Shown: positions 57,678 through 64,000 of the stretch, piece by piece
How the letters are laid out: each line of letters starts with the position of its first letter
Position numbering within the stretch: the first letter of the stretch is position 1
Assembly (NCBI GenBank): GCA_949752795.1
Contig: OX457057.1
Span: 102,079,513 to 102,143,512 of the forward strand
Direction: 5' to 3'
Origin: Hyperoodon ampullatus
Lineage: Eukaryota > Chordata > Mammalia > Artiodactyla > Ziphiidae
Length of the DNA stretch: 64,000 bases
The notes under the pieces: generated by a model
What the model saw: the letters and a program-made list of their open reading frames with translations, nothing else
Databases searched by the model: none
Told to the model about the DNA's origin: nothing
Made by a program: the position numbers and the translations under genes

Positions 57678-60600
57678 ATGGTAAAAGGAATATACATATC
57701 GATAACTACCTTAAACGTGAATGGATTAAATGCTCCAACCAAAAGACACAGGCTTGCTGAATGGACACAAAAACAAGATCCATATATAAGCTGTCTACAA
57801 GATTCCCACTTCAGACCCAGGGACACATTCAGACCGAAAGTGAGGAGATGGAAAAATATATTCCATGCAAATGGAAATCAAAGGAAAGCTGAAGTAGCAA
57901 TACTCATATCAGATAAAATAGACTTTAAAATAAAGAATGTTACAAGAGACAAGGAAGGACAATACATAATGATCAAGGGATCAATCCAAGAAGAAGATAT
58001 AACAATTATAAATATATACGCTCCCAACATAGGAGCACCTCAATACACAAAGCAACTGCTAACAGCTATAAAAGAGGAAATCGACAGTAACACAATAATA
58101 ATGGGAGACTTTAACACCTCACTTACACCAACAGACAGATCATCCAAAATGAAAATAAATAAGGAAACAGAAACTTTAAGTGACACAATAGACCAGATAG
58201 ATTTAATTGCTATTTATAGGACGTTCTATCCAAAAACAGATTACACTTTGTTCTCAAGTGCGCACGGAACATTCTCCAGGATAGATCACATCTTGGGTCA
58301 CAAATCAAGCCTCAGTAAATTTAAGAAAATTGAAATCATATCAAGCATCTTTGCTGACCACAACACTATGAGATGAGAAATCAATTACAGGGAAAAAAAA
58401 ACCGTAAAAAACACAAACATATGGAGTATAAACAATATGTTACTAAATAACCAAGAGATGACTGAAGAAATCAAAGAGGAAATCAAAAAATACCTAGAGA
58501 CAAATGACAATGAAAACACGACGATCCAAAACCTATGGGATGCAGCAAAAGCACTTCTAAGAGGGAAGTTTATAGCTATACAAGCTTACCTCAAGAAACA
58601 AGAAATACCTCAAATAAACAATCTAACCTTACATCTAAAGGAACTAGAGAAAGAAGAACAAACAAAACCCAAGGTTAGCAGAAGGAAAGAAATCATAAAG
58701 ATCACAGCAGAAATAAATGAAATAGAAACAAAGAAACCAGTAGCAAAGATCAATAAAAGTAAAAGCTGGTTCTTTGAGAAGACAAACAAAATTGATAAAC
58801 CATTAGCCAGACTCATCTAGAAAAAGAGGGAGAGGACTCAAATAAAATCAATGAAATCAGAAATGAACAAGGAGAAGTTACAACAGACACCACAGAAATA
58901 CAAAGCATCCTAAGAGACTACTACAAGCCACTCTATGCCAGTAAAATGGACAACCTGGAAGAAATGGACAAATTCTTAGAAAGGTATAACCTTCCAAGAC
59001 TGAACCAGGAAGAAATAGAAACTATGAACAGACCAATCACAAGTAATGAAATTGAAACTGTGATTAAAAATCTTCCAACAAACAAAAGTCCAGACCAGAT
59101 GGCTTCACAGGTGAATTCTATCAAACATTTAGAGAAGAGCTAACACCCATCCTTCTCAAACTCTTCCAAAAAATTGCAGCGGTAGGAACAGTCCCAAACT
59201 CATTCTATGAGGCCACCATCACCCTGATACCAAAACCAGACAAAGATAATACAAAAAGAGAAAATTACAAACCATATCACTGATGAATACAGATGCAAAA
59301 ATCCTCAACAAAATACTAGCAAAGAGAATCCAACAACACATTAGAAGGATCACACATCATGATCAAGTGAGATTTATCCCAGGGATGCAAGGTTTCTTCA
59401 ATATACGCAAATCAATGTGATACACCATATTAACAAATTGGAGAATAAAAACCATATGATCATCTCAATAGATGCACAAAAAGCTTTCGACAAAATTCAA
59501 CACCCATTTATGATAAAAACCCTCCAGAAAGTAGGCAGAGAGGGAACTTACCTCAACATAATAAAGGCCATATATGACAAACACAGCCAACATCATTCTC
59601 AATGGTGAAAAACTGAAACCATTTCTTCTAAGATCAGGAACAAGACAAGGTTGCCCACTCTTGCCACTATTATTCAACATAACTTTGGAAGTTTTAGCCA
59701 TGGCAATCAGAGAAGAAAAAGAAATAAAAGGAATCCAAATCGGAAAAGAAGAAGTAAAATTGTCACTCTCTCCAGATGACATAATACTATACATAGAGAA
59801 TCCTAAAGATGCCACCAGAAAACTACTAGAGCTAATCAATGAATGTGGTAAAGTTGCAGTATACAAAATGAATGCACAGAAATCTCTTGCATTGCTATCA
59901 CTAATGATGAAAAATCTGAAAGCAAAATTAAGGAAACACTCCCATTTACCACTGCAACAAAAAGAATAAAATACCTAGGCATAAACCTACCTAGGGAGAC
60001 AGAAGACCTGTATGCAGAAAACTATAAGACACTGATGAAAGAAATTAAAGATCATACCAACAGATGGAGAGATATGCCATGTTCTTGGATTGGAAGAATC
60101 AATATTGTGAAAATGACTATACTACCCAAAGCAATCTACAGATTCAATGCAATCCCTATTAAATTACCAATGGCACTTTTTACAGAACTAGAACAAAACA
60201 TCTTAAAATTTGTATGGAGACACAAAAGACCCCGAATAGCCAAAGCAGTCTTGAGGGAAAATAAACTGAGCTGGAGGAATCAGACTCCCTGACTTCAGAC
60301 TATACTACAAAGCTACAGTAATCAAGACAATATGGTACTGGCACAAAAACAGAAATATGTATCAATGGAACAGGATAGAAAGCCCACAGATAAACCCACG
60401 CACCTATGGTCAACTAATCTATGACAAAGAAGGCAAGGATACACAAGAAAAGACAGCCTCTTCAGTGAGTGGTGCTGGGAAAACTGGAAAGCTACATGTA
60501 AAAGAATGAAATTAGAACACTCCCTAACACCATACACAAAAACAAACTCAAAATGGATTAGAGACCTAAATGTAAGACTGGACACTATAAAACTCTTAGA

Positions 60601-61565
60601 GGACAACATAGGAAGAACACTCTTTGACATAAATCAAAACAAGATCTTTTTGATCCACCTCCTAGAGAAATGGAAATAAAAACAAAAAAAAAAAAAAAAA
60701 AAAAAAAAACAAAAATAAACCAATTTGACCTAATGAAACTTAAAAGCTTTTGCAAAACAAAAGAAATTAAAAGAAGACGAAAAGACAACCCTCAGAATGG
60801 GAGAAAACATTTGCAAACGAATCAATGGACAAAGGATTAGTCTCCCAAATATATAAACAGCTCATGCAGGTCAATATTAAAAAAACAAACAACCCAATCA
60901 AAAAATGGGCAGAAGACCTCAACAGACATCTCTCCAAAGAAGACAGATAGATGGCCAAGAAGCACATGAAAAGCTGCTCAACATCACTAATTAGAGAAAT
61001 GCAAATCAAAACTACAATGAGGTATCACCTCACAACAGTTAGAATGGGCATCATCAGAAAATCTAAAAACAACAAATGCTGGATAGGGTGTGGAGAAAAG
61101 GGAACCCTCTTGCACTGTTGGTGGGAATGTAAATTGATACAGCCACTATGGAGAACAGTATGGAGGTTCCTTAAAAAACTAAAAATAGAATTACCATATG
61201 ACCCAGCAATCCCACCATTGGGCATATACCCAGAGAAAACCATAATTCAAAAAGACACATGCACCCCAATGTTCACTGCAGCACTATTTACAATAGCCAG
61301 GTCATGGAAACAACCTAAATGCCTATCGACAGACAAACGGATAAAGAAAATGTGGTACATATATACAGTACAATATTACTCAGCCATAAAAAGGAACGAA
61401 ATTTGGTCATTTGTAGAGATGTGGGTGGATCTAGAGGTCATACAGAATGAACTTAACTCAGAAAGAGAAAAACAAATATCGTATATTAAAGCATATATGT
61501 GGAACCTAGAAAAAAATGGTACAGATGAACCAGTTTGCAGGGCAGAAATAGAGACACAGATGTAG
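57678..61565 (+). pseudogene. L1 ORF2 (endonuclease-RT), multiply disrupted
   Basis: The endonuclease stretch (57678-58376, 232 codons) shows LNVNGLN, GDFN, SRIDHI and the terminal ADHN box. The catalytic Glu motif reads CLQDSH, an Asp for Glu change, and a stop follows ADHNTMR. Reverse-transcriptase sequence follows in separate frames (59574-59969 includes [12 protein letters not shown]). The FADD box reads SPDD, with the first two residues changed and both Asp kept. The C-terminal stretch (60951-61565) keeps the Cys-x3-Cys-x7-His-x4-Cys motif. Several frameshifts and stops separate these parts, so the element is dead. Confidence 0.93.
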
Positions 61566-61734
61566 AGAACAAATGTATGGACACCAAGGGGGAAAGTGGC
61601 GGGGTGGGGGTGGGGGGGGATGAATTGGGCGATTGGGATTGACATGTATACACTAACATGTATAAAATGGATAACTAATAAGAACCTGCTGTATAAGAAA
61701 ATAAATAAAATTCAAGAAAAAAGATGCAGCAAGC

Positions 61735-62008
61735 TTATTTTCTAAATGAAATAGGCATTTTCATATTTATTATTGCACTTTTGGTTATGCAAACACTTCG
61801 ATGATATAAATGTTTTTGTCCCCCATAAATCTGGTCAGAAATCACTTTTGATTTTGTCGATTAAGTTAAACAATCTACAGGAGGATAGAGTACTAGGTAC
61901 AACTGGTACAAACTAAGATAAAAGACTACAATAAAAATGCTAGATCTTAAAATAGAAACTGGTTTATGCACTAAACGTTTTGTGCTCTGGTCTAATATTA
62001 ACATGTCA
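61735..62008. other. Retrocopy sequence between L1 and SINE
   Basis: Unique, AT-rich, UTR-like sequence that continues the retrocopy after the L1 target duplication. No frame of note. Confidence 0.6.
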
Positions 62009-62395
62009 GGACTTCCCTGGTGGTCCAGTGGTTAAGACTCTGGCTTCCACTGCAGGGGGAATAGGTTTTTTTTTTTTTTTTTTTTTTTTTTTGTTTTTGT
62101 TTTTTGCGGTACGCGGGCTTCTCACTGCTGTGGCCCCTCCCGTTGCGGAGCACAGGCTCCGGACGCGCAGGCTCAGCGGCCATGGCTCACGGGCCCAGCC
62201 GCTCCGCGGCATGTGGGATCCTCCCAGACCGCGGCACGAACCCGCGCTCCCTGCATCGGCAGGCGGACTCGCAACCACTGCGCCACCAGGGAAGCCCAGG
62301 GGGAATAGGTTTGATCCTGGTTGGGGAACTGAGATCAGTTCCCTGCATGCCGTGCTGCATGGCCAAAAATTTAAAAAATAAAAATAAAAATCCTG
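62009..62395 (+). mobile_element. CHR-type SINE (outer), split by a second SINE
   Basis: The head 'ggacttccctggtggtccag' and 'gactctggcttccactgcag' lead to the break. The rest resumes at 62310 with 'tttgatcctggttggggaac' and ends 'atggccaaaaatttaaaaaa'. The subtype resembles the head-only SINE at 45263. Confidence 0.9.
62066..62296 (-). mobile_element. CHR SINE (inner), short subtype, minus strand
   Basis: Full-length reverse copy: T tail from 62066, body with 'ccagccgctccgcggcatgt', head ending 'ccaccagggaagcc' at 62296. The exact target duplication 'cagggggaatagg' is at 62053-62065 and 62297-62309, inside the outer SINE. Confidence 0.96.
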
Positions 62396-63090
62396 TCATT
62401 AAAAAAAACAAACAAACATGATGTCTGTGTAAAATGACAAAAAGAACCAGTGTTGAATCACGTTATATTTCTTGTCATTCTGCATTATCCCAGATTGCTA
62501 AATGTGTTCTTTCCAAGAAGTTTGATTGAATTACTGTATACATTTCCTGTCCTATGTGACAGTTCTGTCACTGTTAGAGATTTCAGTAATTAAAGTGGGA
62601 AACAGAAGCTTAGGCTATTTTCCTTATCAAAACTATGTTCCCTGGAGCCACATTGTTATGATGGTTTTCATGCTCCTGTATACTGGATGTCTTAAGGTGA
62701 GTGCAGTTCAGGGGATCCTTTCTAATTACAGGAAGGTACTTCTTTCCTTCAACACTGTGATCTGACCTGTGACAAATCTGTATTATACACTATGTAAATG
62801 GCTAACAAGTCAATTGCAAACCAACTGAATGTACAAAATCTTAGTGCTGGTGCTGAAAGCTCTTCAGAATAGTCATCATGATGTCAAAGTTTTGAAATCT
62901 GCAAGCATCAAGTGTCAATCAAAACTAAAGATGAAACACTAGTGCATATTGAATTCTCATCCTTTAGGTGTACTTCCTTTTTAGATTTTTTGGTTCTCAG
63001 CAATTTTTACCATACTGTTTCATTTAAATTTCCTATATACTAACTTCGTTTGTGTGACTGAAATAAAACTGCAGTATATTAAAAAAAAAA

Positions 63091-63217
63091 AAAGGGTTCA
63101 AGACTAGTATATGATTTTTATAGTTTATACCACGCACAACTATAAGAAGCAGCATACAAAGACAAGGATATAAACAGTCCAAGAGTTGTACATATAGGAG
63201 GTATAGCTCAGTCGTAG
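63091..63217 (+). repeat. Right copy of the 127-bp direct repeat
   Basis: It begins right after the retrocopy's A tail and ends inside the tRNA-Cys-like segment, which here continues unbroken to 63231. Confidence 0.9.
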
Positions 63218-63231
63218 AGCATTTGACTGCA
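63197..63231 (+). pseudogene. Retroposed 5' half of tRNA-Cys (GCA)
   Basis: The 35 nt begin ggaggtatagctcagtcgta and end gcatttgactgca. This matches the 5' end of eukaryotic tRNA-Cys through D arm and anticodon stem, stopping at the GCA anticodon. The 3' half, variable loop, T arm and CCA are absent. Exact direct repeats 'aagagttgtacatata' lie at 63181-63196 and 63232-63247, and there is no A tail. It cannot make a tRNA. Confidence 0.8.
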
Positions 63232-63248
63232 AAGAGTTGTACATATAC

Positions 63249-63553
63249 AAACTACAGTAGCTTATATGGTAATTGTAATGGAAAATGAAAACAAAATGTC
63301 ATGCTAAAAGCAGGAATATCAGTCCCTCAGCAGACATACATACATTGGTAAAACAAACTCAAATTTACCATTACATATGAAAACAAAATATTGTTTTTAT
63401 AATACGAAATGCATACAAAGATCCTGCTCAAAGGAAATGCATAAAAACAATTTTTCAAATCAAAGGAAAAAACAGTATGGTCAGGAGAAAGGGGGAAATG
63501 AATATAGATATTTTTACATCTAAGATGGCATGAATCAAAAACCATCGTAGAGT
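63249..63553. other. TRIM33: Intron 1 stretch, nothing recognised
   Basis: AT-rich intron sequence. A 72-codon minus-strand open stretch at 63327-63545 has no recognisable similarity. Confidence 0.45.
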
Positions 63554-63832
63554 GACTTCCCTGGTGGGCCAGTGGTTAAGAATCTGCCTTCCAATGCAGG
63601 GGAAGCAGGTTCAATCCCTAGTTGGGAAACTAAGATCCCACGTGCCATGGGGCAACTAAGCCCATGTGCCTCAACTACCAAGCCTGCACACCACAACTAT
63701 AGAGCCCGTGCGCCACAACTAGAGAGAAGTCTGCGCACCACAATGAAAGATCCTGCATGCCAAAGCTAAGACCCAATGCAGCCAATAAATAAATAAATGA
63801 ATGAATGAATGAATAAATAAATAAATAAATAT
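63554..63832 (+). mobile_element. CHR SINE, long subtype
   Basis: Head 'gacttccctggtgggccagt', B-box side 'caggttcaatccctagttgg', 'cacaactatagagcccgtgc' body and an (AATA)/(AATG)n tail. More diverged than the short-subtype copies. No clear target duplication was found. Confidence 0.93.
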
Positions 63833-64000
63833 TTTTTAAAAATCCTGGAAACCTACAGCATAACTACAGAGGAGATGAGGATAAGTAATTTAGGAGCAAA
63901 AATACACGAGCAACTAACTTCTTACAGTGAATAAGGTAAGTTTTTACTGAAGAGGTGACATTTATACATGGTCTTGAAGAATCAACATGCATTCACTAAC
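63833..64000. other. TRIM33: Intron 1 end of window, nothing recognised
   Basis: Short intron remainder without recognised features. Confidence 0.5.

Larger units (their letters stand above)
56392..61719 (+). mobile_element. Near-full-length L1, 5'-truncated, with inserted SINE
   Basis: The element runs from the end of the 5' UTR through ORF1 and ORF2 to a 3' UTR ending 'aaataaaattcaagaaaa'. The exact target duplication 'aaagatgcagcaagc' lies at 56377-56391 and 61720-61734. Without the SINE and its duplication it is about 5.1 kb. A run of about 26 A has expanded at 60684-60709. Both ORFs are broken, so it cannot move by itself. Confidence 0.96.
55795..63090 (+). pseudogene. Polyadenylated mRNA-like retrocopy with nested insertions
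   Basis: Once the inserted L1 and SINEs are removed, about 1.55 kb of continuous non-repeat sequence remains. It ends in AATAAA (63062-63067), about 14 nt of spacer, and a pure A tail (63081-63093). It is flanked by a long direct repeat. This is the layout of a retroposed transcript, probably mostly 3' UTR: it has no convincing open frame. I do not recognise the parent gene. It lies in TRIM33 intron 1, antisense to the gene. Confidence 0.65.

Noticed and set aside
57678..58376. A 232-codon endonuclease-like frame as an intact enzyme gene
   Set aside because: It is the L1 ORF2 endonuclease domain followed by a stop, with the catalytic Glu changed and the rest of ORF2 frameshifted.

Overview
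This is vertebrate nuclear DNA, almost certainly from a toothed whale (odontocete cetacean). The host gene matches TRIM33 (TIF1-gamma) almost residue for residue. The young SINEs are tRNA-derived CHR-type elements opening with 'cttccctggtggcgcagtgg'. Several belong to the short 'gagcggctgggcccgtgagc' type that I associate with dolphins and relatives. I saw no ruminant Bov-B/Bov-A2, pig PRE-1 or primate Alu sequence.

The only functional protein-coding gene is TRIM33, on the minus strand. The window holds ten consecutive internal exons, numbered 2 to 11 by analogy with the human gene. Order along the gene: exon 2 (54560-54678, end of RING), exon 3 (54005-54149, B-box 1), exon 4 (53709-53841, B-box 2), a 37.7 kb intron 4, exons 5-7 (15858-15974, 13261-13375, 11039-11185, coiled coil), exon 8 (10439-10556, TIF1-signature-like segment), exon 9 (8713-8987, Gln-rich), exon 10 (7944-8108) and exon 11 (3797-3997). 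All junctions keep one open frame. All are GT-AG except intron 9, which has a GC donor. Exon 1 (most of the RING) lies beyond 64000. The later middle region, PHD finger and bromodomain lie before position 1.

The rest is intron, mostly mobile elements. Intron 10 holds a CHR SINE and a 3' L1 piece. Intron 4 holds an L1 with a 283-codon ORF2 remnant, a minus-strand L1 split by a hAT transposon, older L1 and HAL1-like sequence, many SINEs, an L2, and a degraded ERV-L provirus (LTR at 47363, leucine-tRNA primer site, gag/protease/RT/RNase H remnants). Intron 1 holds a MaLR LTR and a nested stack: a tRNA-Cys half, interrupted by a polyadenylated mRNA-like retrocopy with 127-bp flanking repeats, which carries a 5.1 kb L1 (itself holding a SINE) and a SINE inside another SINE.

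I found no new defence, metabolic or coding system. The items most worth following up are a 111-nt phase-0 candidate cassette exon in TRIM33 intron 11, the GC-AG intron, the retroposed tRNA half with its long duplication, and a perfect 50-bp inverted templated insertion.
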